NCBI RefSeq assembly: GCF_009707485.1
Contig: NZ_CP046121.1
Coordinates: 620,001-684,000 of the forward strand
DNA length: 64,000 nt
Source: Nostocoides sp. HKS02
GTDB lineage: Bacteria > Actinomycetota > Actinomycetes > Actinomycetales > Dermatophilaceae
Direction of reading: 5' to 3'
The position numbers were made by a program, and so were the translations under genes. The notes beneath the pieces were generated by a model. It had not been told where the DNA came from, searched no databases, and saw nothing but the letters and a program-made list of their open reading frames with translations. Shown here in pieces: positions 1 through 7,780 of this stretch (its first letter is position 1; every line of letters starts with the position of its first letter).

Positions 1-252
1 CTCCGAGGTGGCGTGCTGCACCGCCGGGCCCAGGTGGTGCCCCATGCGCGGATCCAGGCCGTAGGCGTGCGGCAGGGGCCGCTGCAGCGCTGGCGTGGGG
101 TGGCAAGTGTCACCCTCGCCTCGACGCCCGGTCCGGTGCGGGCGCGTGTCGAGCACCTGGCCGTGCCGCAGGCCGAGCTGTTCCTGCGCGAGCAGATGGC
201 CCGGTCGAGCCGGGCTCGCGGCGGACGTTCCCCGAGGTCAGGTCCATCATGA
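1..252 (+). CDS. PH-domain (bPH2/YdbT-like) membrane protein, 3' end only
   Basis: The frame is open from base 1 and stops with TGA at 250-252, giving the last 83 residues of a longer protein. The pattern VVPHARIQAVGVRQGPLQRW followed by a GVASVTLAS strand and an alanine/arginine-rich tail is typical of the bacterial PH-like domain (DUF304/bPH2) of YdbS/YdbT membrane proteins, where 'VP..R.Q.v...qgPLqR..GlA' is the hallmark. The role of these proteins is poorly defined; the membrane part would lie upstream of the window. The family call rests on this one motif. Confidence 0.6.
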   Translation, partial: LRGGVLHRRAQVVPHARIQAVGVRQGPLQRWRGVASVTLASTPGPVRARVEHLAVPQAELFLREQMARSSRARGGRSPRSGPS

Positions 253-337
253 CGGCGCCATCGCGCGATTCTGGCGCTCACGGGCTGGGACGATGGGGGG
301 CCGATGAGCGGATCTGCGCTCGATTCTGCCGACTCAG

Positions 338-366
338 TTGAAAATACCGCTGGGACCCGGTGGACT
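338..366 (+). promoter_or_regulatory. Possible promoter for DUF3052-ahpE
   Basis: TTGAAA (338-343) is followed 17 bases later by TGGACT (361-366), about 40 bases before the DUF3052 start. The -35 is good and the -10 is weak, so this is a suggestion only. Confidence 0.35.
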
Positions 367-405
367 AGCGGGCAACACACGTCATCACACGGGATGGAGA
401 AGGCA

Positions 406-831
406 GTGAGTACCTCCGCGCAGGCCGCGCCGCTGAGTGCGGCGGGCCGCCTGGGGTTCGCCACCGGTCAGGTGGTCCAGGAGTTCGGCTATGACGTCGA
501 CGTCGACGACGACCTGCGGTTCGCGATCGAGGACCTCACCACCACCGAGCTCGAGGACGAGGACTACGGCGACGTCGCCGACGCGGTCCTCCTCTGGTGG
601 CGGGCGGACGACGGCGACCTGGTCGACGCGGTCGTCGACGGGCTCACCAACCTGGCTGAGGGGGGCTTCATCGTGGTGCTGACGCCCAAGTCCGGTCGCC
701 CCGCCCACGTGGAGCCCAGCGACATCGAGGAAGCCGCGACCACCGCGGGCCTGCACACCTCTGGGGCGGTGAACGCCTGCGACGACTGGACCGCCACCCG
801 TCTCGTGGCCCCCAAGACGGCGCGCCGCTGA
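406..831 (+). CDS. DUF3052 family protein
   Basis: A 141-residue acidic cytoplasmic protein. The N-terminal stretch GRLGFATGQVVQEFGYDVDV and the following DDDLRFAIED are the signature of DUF3052, a family whose M. tuberculosis member (Rv2239c) also lies beside ahpE. The middle has the acidic helix/strand pattern and an LVDAVVDGLTNLAEGG stretch; function is unknown. GTG 406 is chosen because GGATGGAG lies 6 bases upstream and family members begin close to this point; in-frame ATG 394 is the alternative. It is followed 19 bases later by ahpE, the conserved neighbour. Confidence 0.85.
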   Translation: MSTSAQAAPLSAAGRLGFATGQVVQEFGYDVDVDDDLRFAIEDLTTTELEDEDYGDVADAVLLWWRADDGDLVDAVVDGLTNLAEGGFIVVLTPKSGRPAHVEPSDIEEAATTAGLHTSGAVNACDDWTATRLVAPKTARR

Positions 832-850
832 TCGCTGGCAGACTTTGGCC

Positions 851-1327
851 ATGACCGCTTCGAGCGAGCCGCTGCCCGTCGGCGCCACAGCCCCCGACTT
901 CACCCTCAAGGACCAGAACGGCGAGGAGTACTCGCTCGCCGACTTCCGTGGGCGCAAGAACGTCGTCGTGGTCTTCTACCCCTTCGCGTTCTCGGGCATC
1001 TGCACCGGTGAGTTCTGCGAGATCCGCGACAACCTCGGCGCGTTCGTCGGCGACGACGTGCAGGTCCTGGCCGTGTCGTGCGACCACATGTTCACGCAGC
1101 GGGCCTGGGCCGACAAGGAGGGGTACTTCTTCCCCCTGCTCTCCGACTACTGGCCGCACGGCGGTGTCGCGCAGTCGTTCGGCGTCTTCCACGAGCAGGC
1201 CGGGGCGGCCGTCCGCGGCACCTTCCTCATCGACACCGAGGGCATCGTGCGCTGGTCGCTGGTCAACGGCATCGGGCAGGCTCGTGACTTCTCCGGCTAC
1301 CACGCTGCCCTCGCTGATCTCCGTTAG
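851..1327 (+). CDS. ahpE: AhpE-like peroxiredoxin (AhpC/TSA family)
   Basis: A 158-residue thioredoxin-fold peroxidase that reduces peroxides in the cytoplasm. The peroxidatic cysteine sits in FYPFAFSGICTGEFC near residue 45. The later blocks FFPLLSDYWPHGGVAQSFGV and EQAGAAVRGTFLIDTEGIVR match the AhpE branch of peroxiredoxins known from mycobacteria. A second cysteine three residues after the first (CTGEFC) is not part of the one-Cys AhpE scheme and could be a resolving or accessory thiol. ATG 851 is preferred over TTG 845: a -10-like CAGACT (839-844) lies 6 bases before ATG, so the gene may also be transcribed leaderless, apart from read-through from DUF3052. Confidence 0.88.
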   Translation: MTASSEPLPVGATAPDFTLKDQNGEEYSLADFRGRKNVVVVFYPFAFSGICTGEFCEIRDNLGAFVGDDVQVLAVSCDHMFTQRAWADKEGYFFPLLSDYWPHGGVAQSFGVFHEQAGAAVRGTFLIDTEGIVRWSLVNGIGQARDFSGYHAALADLR

Positions 1328-1354
1328 CCTCTGGGCTGACCCTCCGACTCAGAG

Positions 1355-1427
1355 GGGCCTGTAGCTCAGTTGGTAGAGCGCCACGTTTACACCGTGGATG
1401 TCGTCGGTTCGAGCCCGGCCGGGCCCA
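1355..1427 (+). tRNA. tRNA-Val (anticodon UAC)
   Basis: A full cloverleaf: acceptor GGGCCTG (1355-1361) pairs with CGGGCCC (1420-1426), D arm GCTC/GAGC, anticodon stem CCACG/CGTGG with loop TTTACAC (anticodon TAC), T stem GTCGG/CCGGC with loop TTCGAGC, discriminator A at 1427. CCA is not encoded. The GTG start of the next gene begins one base after the mature 3' end. Confidence 0.97.
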
Positions 1428-1428
1428 C

Positions 1429-2298
1429 GTGCACCCTGCGCAGCCCAAGCTCCGAGATGTCGTCCAGGCGCTCGATGGCCTCTTCCCGCCTGCCACCGCC
1501 CAGTCCTGGGACCAGGTCGGGCTCGTGTCCGGCGACCTCGACCAGCCCGTCGAGCGCGTCCTGTTCGCGGTCGACCCCACCCTCGCCGTCATCGAGGAGG
1601 CCCGCTCACTGGGCGTCGACCTCCTGGTGACCCACCACCCCCTGCTGCTGCGCGGCATACACAGCGTGGCGACGTCGAGCGCCAAGGGCGCGAGCGTCAC
1701 GGCCCTCGTCGTCCACGACATCGCACTGTTCGTCGCCCACACCAACGCCGACGTGGCCGAACCCGGGGTCAACGACGCCCTGGCCGCGGCCTGCGGGCTC
1801 ACCGAGACCTCGCCGCTCGCGGTCGTCGAGGGCCAGGCCCTGGGCCGCGTGGGCGAGCTCCCGTCGCCCGCCACCCTCGCCGACTTCGCGTCCCGCCTGT
1901 ATGCCGCCCTGCCGCCCGCCGCCGGGGGGTTGCGGGTCGCCGGTCCCCCCGACGGCCCCGTGCGCCGGGTGGCCGTCATGGGCGGGGCGGGCGACGACCT
2001 GTTCGACGCGGTCCGCGCCAGTGGCGCCGACGTGTACGTCACGGCCGACCTGCGACACCACCCGGTGCTGGAGGCCCGCGAGGAGTCACGCGGTGGGCCG
2101 CCCTACCTCATCGACGCGGGCCACTGGGCGACCGAGTCGCTCTGGCTCGGGGTCGCCGCGCGACGCCTGACGGAGTCCCTCACGGCGGCGGGCTTCGAGT
2201 CATCTAGGGTGGAGACCCACATCTCAACACTGCGCACCGATCCCTGGGATTTCGTCGTCGGTGCTGAGCCGCCCGAAGGCATTGGAGGAACGTCCTGA
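1429..2298 (+). CDS. Nif3-like dinuclear metal centre protein (YbgI/YqfO family)
   Basis: A 289-residue homologue of the Nif3 family, which forms toroidal hexamers with a two-metal site; some members are annotated GTP cyclohydrolase I type 2 but the activity is uncertain. Visible motifs are ESWDxxGL-like QSWDQVGLVSGD, the metal-binding LLVTHHPLLLRG, and FVAHTNADVAEPGVN; the C-terminal metal motif is YLIDAGHWATE. Start GTG 1429 lies directly behind tRNA-Val, and conserved family sequence (KLRDVVQALDGLFPP) begins six residues later, so there is no space for a Shine-Dalgarno unless it lies in the tRNA. The TGA overlaps the CTG start of the next gene. Confidence 0.88.
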   Translation: MHPAQPKLRDVVQALDGLFPPATAQSWDQVGLVSGDLDQPVERVLFAVDPTLAVIEEARSLGVDLLVTHHPLLLRGIHSVATSSAKGASVTALVVHDIALFVAHTNADVAEPGVNDALAAACGLTETSPLAVVEGQALGRVGELPSPATLADFASRLYAALPPAAGGLRVAGPPDGPVRRVAVMGGAGDDLFDAVRASGADVYVTADLRHHPVLEAREESRGGPPYLIDAGHWATESLWLGVAARRLTESLTAAGFESSRVETHISTLRTDPWDFVVGAEPPEGIGGTS

Positions 2299-3035
2299 AA
2301 GCCGACCCGTCCCGTCAGTGGCGACTGCTCGACCTGCAGGCCATCGACACCAGGCTCGACCAGATCGCCCATGCCCGGCGCACCCTGCCGCAGCTGGCGC
2401 GGTTGGCTGAGCTCGAGGACAAGGCGCAGGCCCTGAACTCCCTGCTCGTGCGCGCCCAGACGGAGTTCGGTGACATCCAGCGCGAGGTCGCCAAGGCCGA
2501 GACGGACGTCCAGCTCGTCCGGGACCGTGCTGCCCGCGACCGGGCCCGGCTCGACTCGGGCACCGGCACCGCCAAGGACCTCCAGGCCCTCCAGCACGAG
2601 CTGGACTCCCTTGCCCGTCGGCAGTCCGAGCTCGAGGACGTCGAGCTCGAGGTGATGGAGCGCGCCGAGTCCGCCGAGTCCGCTGCGAGCCAGCTCGCTG
2701 CCGAGCGCGACGCGCTGGCCGCCCAGGTTGCCGAGGCGACGGCGGCTCGCGACGAAGCCCTCAAGGACCTGGACTCCGAGGCCGTGCGGGTCGGGGCTCC
2801 GCGCGCCGACATCGTCGCCGGCGTCGGCGCAGACCTCGTGGCCCTCTACGAGAAGATCCGGCCGCAGAGCGGTGGGCTCGCCGCGGCACCGCTGCGTCAG
2901 CGTCGCTGTGGCGGCTGTCAGCTCGAGCTCAACAACGTCGAGATGAACCGCATCAAGGCGGCGCCGTCCGACGAGGTGCTCCGGTGCGAGGAGTGCCGCC
3001 GGATCCTCGTGCGCACCGCCGAGTCAGGCCTCTGA
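2295..3035 (+). CDS. Coiled-coil C4-type zinc ribbon protein
   Basis: A 246-residue protein of the actinobacterial Rv2229c type. A long alanine/glutamate/arginine coiled coil (about residues 15-175) is followed by a zinc ribbon, CGGCQLELNN...CEECRRILV. Function is unknown; the family resembles flagellar-type or nucleic-acid-binding coiled-coil proteins. No ATG, GTG or TTG is available before TTG 2403, which would remove about 36 residues of typical N-terminus (RQWRLLDLQAIDTRLDQI). CTG 2295 has a strong GGAGG 6 bases upstream and overlaps the preceding TGA as CTGA, so I take CTG as start. It sits between the Nif3 and RNase H genes, as in mycobacteria. Confidence 0.82.
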   Translation: MKADPSRQWRLLDLQAIDTRLDQIAHARRTLPQLARLAELEDKAQALNSLLVRAQTEFGDIQREVAKAETDVQLVRDRAARDRARLDSGTGTAKDLQALQHELDSLARRQSELEDVELEVMERAESAESAASQLAAERDALAAQVAEATAARDEALKDLDSEAVRVGAPRADIVAGVGADLVALYEKIRPQSGGLAAAPLRQRRCGGCQLELNNVEMNRIKAAPSDEVLRCEECRRILVRTAESGL

Positions 3036-3040
3036 GCGCG

Positions 3041-4201
3041 GTGGGTCGCGCACTCATCGTCGAGGCCGACGGGGGGTCCCGCGGCAACCCCGGGGTTGCC
3101 GGGTACGGCGCCCTGGTCCGTGACCGCCGCACGCGGGCCGTCCTCTGGGAGGGCGCTGCACCGCTGGGCAAGGCGTCCAACAACGTCGCCGAGTACTCCG
3201 GCCTGATCGCCGGCCTGCGCGCGGTTCGCCGCATCGACCCGGGCGCCGACGTCGAGGTCCGGATGGACTCCAAGCTGGTCGTCGAGCAGATGGCCGGCCG
3301 GTGGAAGATCAAGCACGAGGACATGCGTCGCCTGGCCCTCGAGGCGCGCGACGAGCTGGCCGAGCTCTCCCGCGCGGGTGGTTCGGTGAGGTTCACCTGG
3401 ATCCCGCGCGAGGAGAACAAGGCCGCCGACGCGTTGTCCAACACCGGCATGGACGGGCGGACCGTCGACCGCATGGTCCGCTCACCGCAGGCCGCAGATG
3501 CCGGGGTGGACGAGGCCGTCGAGGCGGCTGCCGACGAGATCATCGACGCGGAGCCGACGCCTTCGTTCGGCGCCGAGGTGCCGCCGGACCTCGGCGCCCC
3601 CACCCGGGTGCTGCTCGTCCGGCACGGGGTCACCGACTTCACCGTGGCGTCGAGGCTCGACGGGCGTGGCGGCGCTGACCCCTCGCTCAATGCCACCGGC
3701 CAGGCTCAGGCAGAGGCTGCCGGCCGAGCGACGGCCCACCTGCTCGGCGGCAGCCCCGCCCGCGTGGTGACCTCGTCGCTGACCCGCGCCCGTGAGACCG
3801 GTGCGGTCGTGGCGCACGCGATCGGAGCGACCCCCGAGGTGGACGCCGACTTCGACGAGCAGGACTTCGGCGACTGGGACGGCGCGACCATCGCCGACCT
3901 CGTCCGCGACCACCCGGACGAGCTGGCGGCCCTGCGCAACGACCCGGCCTACGCCCGACCGGGGGGTGAGTCGCACGAGGAGCTGGCGGCGCGTGTCATC
4001 GCGGCGTTCGGGCGGGTCGTCGCGGCGGGGGGCACGACCGTCGTCGTGTGCCACCGCAAGCCGATCATGGTGGTGCTGGCGCACCTGCTGCAGATCCCCC
4101 ACGAGACCGTGTGGCGCCTTGCCGCCGCGCCCGGTTCGCTCACCGCGGTCGAGGTCTGGGCGGACGGCAACGCGTCCATCGCGTTCACCAACCGCACCTG
4201 A
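3041..4201 (+). CDS. Bifunctional RNase H / histidine (acid) phosphatase
   Basis: A 386-residue two-domain protein like M. tuberculosis Rv2228c. The N-terminal half is RNase HI: acidic residues in EADGGSRGNPG, NVAEYSGL, RMDSKLVVEQ and NKAADALSN form the catalytic set that cuts RNA in RNA-DNA hybrids. After a linker, the C-terminal half (about residues 187-386) is a histidine phosphatase with LLVRHGVTDFT, and VVVCHRKPIMV carrying the second histidine; in the family this half has acid phosphatase or alpha-ribazole phosphatase-like activity. GTG 3041 is 5 bases after the zinc-ribbon stop, consistent with a nif3-ribbon-rnh operon. Confidence 0.9.
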   Translation: MGRALIVEADGGSRGNPGVAGYGALVRDRRTRAVLWEGAAPLGKASNNVAEYSGLIAGLRAVRRIDPGADVEVRMDSKLVVEQMAGRWKIKHEDMRRLALEARDELAELSRAGGSVRFTWIPREENKAADALSNTGMDGRTVDRMVRSPQAADAGVDEAVEAAADEIIDAEPTPSFGAEVPPDLGAPTRVLLVRHGVTDFTVASRLDGRGGADPSLNATGQAQAEAAGRATAHLLGGSPARVVTSSLTRARETGAVVAHAIGATPEVDADFDEQDFGDWDGATIADLVRDHPDELAALRNDPAYARPGGESHEELAARVIAAFGRVVAAGGTTVVVCHRKPIMVVLAHLLQIPHETVWRLAAAPGSLTAVEVWADGNASIAFTNRT

Positions 4202-4248
4202 TGCTGCCCACCATCTGACCCGCGGGTCTCGCCATGTGGCTGGCGTCC

Positions 4249-4254
4249 TAGTCT
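4249..4254 (+). promoter_or_regulatory. -10 box, leaderless rhodanese-metZ transcript
   Basis: TAGTCT ends 6 bases before ATG 4261, the spacing expected when transcription begins at the start codon. Confidence 0.55.
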
Positions 4255-4260
4255 GGCCGC

Positions 4261-4674
4261 ATGACGTACGCGGGAGATGTGCAGCCCGAAGAGGCGTATG
4301 CCGCGCTGGCGGCCGACGAGGACGCGGTCCTGGTCGACGTGCGCACAACGGCCGAGTGGAACTACGTGGGCCTGCCCGAGCTGTCGGCCCTGGGCAAGCG
4401 GGTCCTCTGCCTGGAGTGGCAGCGGTTCCCCGACGGGGCCCTGAATGGCGACTTCGTCGAGCAGCTCCAGGATGCCGGCGTGCCGGACGGCGCGCCGATC
4501 TACTTCCTGTGCCGCTCCGGGGTCCGTTCGGTCGCGGCAGCCGAGGCCGCGACCGCGGCCGGGCTCGGGCCGGCATACAACGTCCTCGACGGCTTCGAGG
4601 GGCCGCACGACGAGTTCGGGCACCGCACCGTGGCCGGCTGGAAGGTCGCGGGCCTGCCGTGGAGGCAAGGATGA
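4261..4674 (+). CDS. Rhodanese-like sulfurtransferase
   Basis: A 137-residue single rhodanese domain. The substrate-anchoring block VLVDVRTTAEWNYVG and the active-site loop FLCRSGVRSVAAA (catalytic Cys about residue 83) are both present, so the protein should carry a cysteine persulfide. It overlaps metZ by ATGA and begins a two-gene operon. The persistent rhodanese-metZ pairing in actinobacteria suggests that it supplies or handles sulfide for homocysteine synthesis, which is an inference from context. Confidence 0.88.
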   Translation: MTYAGDVQPEEAYAALAADEDAVLVDVRTTAEWNYVGLPELSALGKRVLCLEWQRFPDGALNGDFVEQLQDAGVPDGAPIYFLCRSGVRSVAAAEAATAAGLGPAYNVLDGFEGPHDEFGHRTVAGWKVAGLPWRQG

Positions 4675-5867
4675 GCCAGTCCCCGGAGTCCCCGCGCCCC
4701 GCAGCGCTTCGGCCCGACACCCTCGCGGTCCGCGGCGGCCTGGCCCGGAGCAACTTCGACGAGACCGCGGAGGCGTTGTACCTCACCTCGGGCTTCGTCT
4801 ACGAGAGTGCCGAACAGGCCGAGGCCGCGTTCAAGGACGAGGTCGAGCACTTCATCTACTCGCGGTACGGCAACCCCACGGTCACCATGTTCGAGGAGCG
4901 GCTGCGCCAGCTCGAGGGCGCCGAGGCGTGCTTCGCCACCGCCTCGGGCATGTCGGCCGTGTTCGTGGCGCTGGCTGCGCTCCTCGGCAAGGGCGACCGG
5001 GTGGTGTCCTCGCGTGGGCTGTTCGGGTCGTGCTTCGTCATCCTCGACGAGATACTGCCCCGCTGGGGCGTCGAGACCGTGTTCGTCGACGGGCCCGACC
5101 TCGAGCAGTGGCGCGAGGCGTTGTCCGAGCCGACCCAGGCGGTGTTCTTCGAGACGCCGAGCAACCCGATGCAGGAGCTCGTCGACATGCGTGCCGTGTG
5201 CGACCTCGCCCACGCGGCGGGGGCCCAGGTGGTCGTGGACAACGTGTTCGGCACGCCGGTGTTCTCCAAGCCACTCGAGCACGGCGCCGACATCGTCGTG
5301 TACTCGGCCACCAAGCACATCGACGGACAGGGCCGCACCCTCGGTGGCGCAGTGCTGGGCACGGCTGAGTTCGTCAACGGCTCGGTGAAGAACCTCATGC
5401 GCCACACCGGCCCCTCGATGTCGCCGTTCAACGCCTGGGTCCTCGTGAAGGGACTCGAGACGCTGAGCCTGCGCGTCGAGAAGCAGGCGGCCAACGCCTT
5501 GGTGGTCGCCGAGGCGCTCGAGGCCCACCCGGCCGTGCGCACGGTGCTCTACCCCTGGTTGCCGTCCTTCCCGCAGTACGAGCTGGCTCGCCGCCAGATG
5601 CTCGGCGGGGGCACGGTCGTGACCTTCGAGGTCGAGGGGGGCAAGGCCGCGGCGTTCGCCCTCATGAACGCGCTGCAGGTCGTCGACATCAGCAACAACC
5701 TGGGCGACTCCAAGTCCATGGTCACCCACCCTGCGACCACTACGCACCGGCGCCTGACGCCCGAGGCGCGGGCCGCCGTCGGCATCACGGACGGCACGGT
5801 GCGCATCTCGGTGGGTCTCGAGGACGCCCAGGACATCGTCGAGGACCTGCTGCGCGGGCTGGGCTGA
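4671..5867 (+). CDS. metZ: O-succinylhomoserine sulfhydrylase
   Basis: A 398-residue Cys/Met-metabolism PLP enzyme converting an O-acylhomoserine and sulfide to homocysteine in methionine synthesis. Seen: YSRYGNPTVTMFEERL, ATASGMSAVFVAL, ETPSNPM, VVDNVFGTPVFSKPLEHGAD and the PLP lysine in YSATKHIDGQGR; the C-terminal ISNNLGDSKSMVTHPATTTH block contacts the substrate. The DGQGR rather than the cystathionine-synthase GHSD context favours the MetZ branch. ATG 4671 overlaps the rhodanese stop. It converges with the next minus-strand gene with only 10 bases between stops. Confidence 0.92.
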   Translation: MSQSPESPRPAALRPDTLAVRGGLARSNFDETAEALYLTSGFVYESAEQAEAAFKDEVEHFIYSRYGNPTVTMFEERLRQLEGAEACFATASGMSAVFVALAALLGKGDRVVSSRGLFGSCFVILDEILPRWGVETVFVDGPDLEQWREALSEPTQAVFFETPSNPMQELVDMRAVCDLAHAAGAQVVVDNVFGTPVFSKPLEHGADIVVYSATKHIDGQGRTLGGAVLGTAEFVNGSVKNLMRHTGPSMSPFNAWVLVKGLETLSLRVEKQAANALVVAEALEAHPAVRTVLYPWLPSFPQYELARRQMLGGGTVVTFEVEGGKAAAFALMNALQVVDISNNLGDSKSMVTHPATTTHRRLTPEARAAVGITDGTVRISVGLEDAQDIVEDLLRGLG

Positions 5868-5877
5868 CGCCCGGGTT

Positions 5878-6975
5878 CTACCCGGCAACCACGAGGGCGC
5901 CGAGCGCGAGCCCAGCGGCCACGAGGGCGCAGGTGGCGCCTTGGGCCGCCAGCGTCCACGGCGAGATCTGTATGCCGCGGGCGCGGCACCGCTGCGCCCA
6001 CAGGAGCGTGGCGAGGGAGGCCCACGGGGTCACCAGGGGCGCGACGTTGACGCCGATCAGCAGCGCCATGAGTCGCGGCGGTGCATCTGCGGTGACCGAC
6101 TCCAGGGCGATGTAGGCCGGCAGGTTGTTGACGACGTTGGCCGCCAGGGCCCCACTGCCCGCGACGCGGACGAGGTCGATGGGGGCGGTGCCCGTTCCCG
6201 CCAGGGACGCCAGCGCCGGTTGCAGCCCGTGCCGCAGCGCCAGGTCGAGGAGGACGAACAGCACGGCCACCCCGAGCGCCATCCGCCAGGGAACGGCGAC
6301 GTGGGCGAAGCGCGACCGGTCCCGCGACCAGGCGGCGACCAGCAGCACCATCGCGGCGACCGAGGACACCCACGCAGGGGAGAGGCCGAGGGCGAACAGT
6401 GGCCCCACCGCCACGCACACCCCGGCGGCCAGACGCAGCATCGTCGGGTCGTGGGGCTCGGGTGCCGCGTCGAGCGCGTAGCGACCGCGAAGCGCCTTGC
6501 GGTGCCAGAGGAAGAGCACGACCACGGTGCCGACGACCGCACCCGCCGCGGGCAGAGCGGCGAGTCGCACGTAGCCGGGGTGACCCACCCCCAGGGCGGC
6601 GAACTGGTGCAGCGAGAGCAGGTTGGTCAGGTTCGACACGGGCAGCAGGAGGCTCGCGGTGTTGGCGAGCCACAGCGTCGTGAGGGCGAACGGAACCGGC
6701 GAGATGTCGAGCTGGGCGGCGATGGCCAGTCCCACGGGCGTCAGCAGGACGGCGGTGGTGTCGAGGCTGAGGAACACCGTGCAGACGACGGCGACGACCA
6801 CGAACAGCAGCCAGAGCACGGGGGTCCGGTGCCGCCCGGCGCGCGTCGCCCAGTGGCCAGCGACGTCGAAAACCCCTGCGGCGTCGGCGATCTCGGCCAC
6901 CACGGTGATGGCGACGAAGAACACGAGGACCGGTCCGACCCGCGCTACGAGGTCGGCGAGCTCGGCGCCCGTCAC
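5878..6975 (-). CDS. ArsB/NhaD-like (SLC13-type) permease
   Basis: A 365-residue integral membrane protein with about ten hydrophobic helices, covering the ion-transporter superfamily pattern: VLVFFVAITVVAEIADAAGV, FLSLDTTAVLLTPVG, and near the C-terminus NNLPAYIALESV and a VAPLVTPWASLATLLW re-entrant-type repeat. The two asparagine/threonine-rich hairpins (LANTASLLLPVSNLTNLL and AANVVNNLPAYIAL) are the usual inverted-repeat substrate sites. The substrate could be arsenite, sodium or a dicarboxylate and cannot be read. GTG 6975 is used; the frame is open further upstream but that part is antisense to yaaA. It lies 16 bases behind yaaA in the same direction. Confidence 0.8.
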   Translation of the reverse strand: MTGAELADLVARVGPVLVFFVAITVVAEIADAAGVFDVAGHWATRAGRHRTPVLWLLFVVVAVVCTVFLSLDTTAVLLTPVGLAIAAQLDISPVPFALTTLWLANTASLLLPVSNLTNLLSLHQFAALGVGHPGYVRLAALPAAGAVVGTVVVLFLWHRKALRGRYALDAAPEPHDPTMLRLAAGVCVAVGPLFALGLSPAWVSSVAAMVLLVAAWSRDRSRFAHVAVPWRMALGVAVLFVLLDLALRHGLQPALASLAGTGTAPIDLVRVAGSGALAANVVNNLPAYIALESVTADAPPRLMALLIGVNVAPLVTPWASLATLLWAQRCRARGIQISPWTLAAQGATCALVAAGLALGALVVAG

Positions 6976-6991
6976 GGCTGCGTGGCTGGCA

Positions 6992-7738
6992 TCAGCGGGC
7001 CGTCGCGTCGAGGATCCAGGGCCGGCCGGCCCGCGCAGGCCGCTCCAGCGCGAGGGTGAAGTCGTCCGCGAGGAGGTCGACCAGCTGCGGGACGGACCGG
7101 ACATCACGACCGAGCTCGCAGAGCCGGCGCGCGACGAGACCGCGGGTGTGCTTGGCCGAGTGGGTGGCCCCGGGAACCCGCACCTGGACCCACCGCTCGG
7201 TGAGCTGGCCCTGCGGAGTCCACGCCGCGGCATACGTGCTCGACCGGCAGTCCACGACGAGGCCACGCCCCGCGACCTCGGGTAGCACCGCCGCCAGTTC
7301 CGGCTTCCACACACTGGCGAGGGGGCCCACCCCGGGCAGGTTCACCGCCATCGAGAGGCGGTACGGCGCAATGACATCCGTGGGGCGCACCGCTCCGTAC
7401 AGAGCCGAGACGACCACGAGCCAGCGGTTGGCGCGACGCTTGGCGGCTGTCTCGAGCGTGGCGTAGCCGAGGGCGTCGTAGAGCACACCCGTGTAGACCG
7501 CGGAGGCGGGCAGGGCCGGAGCCGTGTGGAGCACCAGGTTGCGGGCGAGGTCCTGGGTGAGGGTGGGGCTGACACCGAGGGTGGCGGCGGCATCGGGGTG
7601 GGCGCTGACCTTCGCGAGCGCCTGCGCGACGGTGTGCCGGGTGTGCGCGAGCTGGGGGAAGGACAGCCGCTCCGGCACGATCGCCCGGCCCCGGGAGCGA
7701 CCCGTCTTGGACTCGGAGGGGGGCAGCAGGATCAGCAC
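6992..7738 (-). CDS. yaaA: YaaA/UPF0246 family peroxide stress protein
   Basis: A 248-residue cytoplasmic protein with the family opening LILLPPSESKTG, the VYTGVLYDALGY segment and VVVSALYGAVRPTDVIAPYRLSM, then a C-terminal histidine/lysine stretch (HSAKHTRG). E. coli YaaA protects DNA from damage by limiting free iron under peroxide stress and binds DNA; the role here is by family. Start GTG 7738 is supported by a -10 box with leaderless spacing. It is divergent from the RNB nuclease and followed by the permease. Confidence 0.9.
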   Translation of the reverse strand: MLILLPPSESKTGRSRGRAIVPERLSFPQLAHTRHTVAQALAKVSAHPDAAATLGVSPTLTQDLARNLVLHTAPALPASAVYTGVLYDALGYATLETAAKRRANRWLVVVSALYGAVRPTDVIAPYRLSMAVNLPGVGPLASVWKPELAAVLPEVAGRGLVVDCRSSTYAAAWTPQGQLTERWVQVRVPGATHSAKHTRGLVARRLCELGRDVRSVPQLVDLLADDFTLALERPARAGRPWILDATAR

Positions 7739-7744
7739 GGGCCC

Positions 7745-7750
7745 AGCCTA
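7745..7750 (-). promoter_or_regulatory. -10 box of yaaA (leaderless)
   Basis: On the minus strand TAGGCT ends 6 bases before GTG 7738. It lies back to back with the RNB gene's -10 at 7768-7773. Confidence 0.5.
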
Positions 7751-7767
7751 GAGAGCCTGCCTCTGGA

Positions 7768-7773
7768 TAGGTT
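7768..7773 (+). promoter_or_regulatory. -10 box of the RNB nuclease gene (leaderless)
   Basis: TAGGTT ends 7 bases before ATG 7781. Confidence 0.5.
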
Positions 7774-7780
7774 GACTCCC

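Noticed and set aside
385..957. A minus-strand 190-codon frame opposite DUF3052
   Set aside because: Antisense shadow of a recognised gene.
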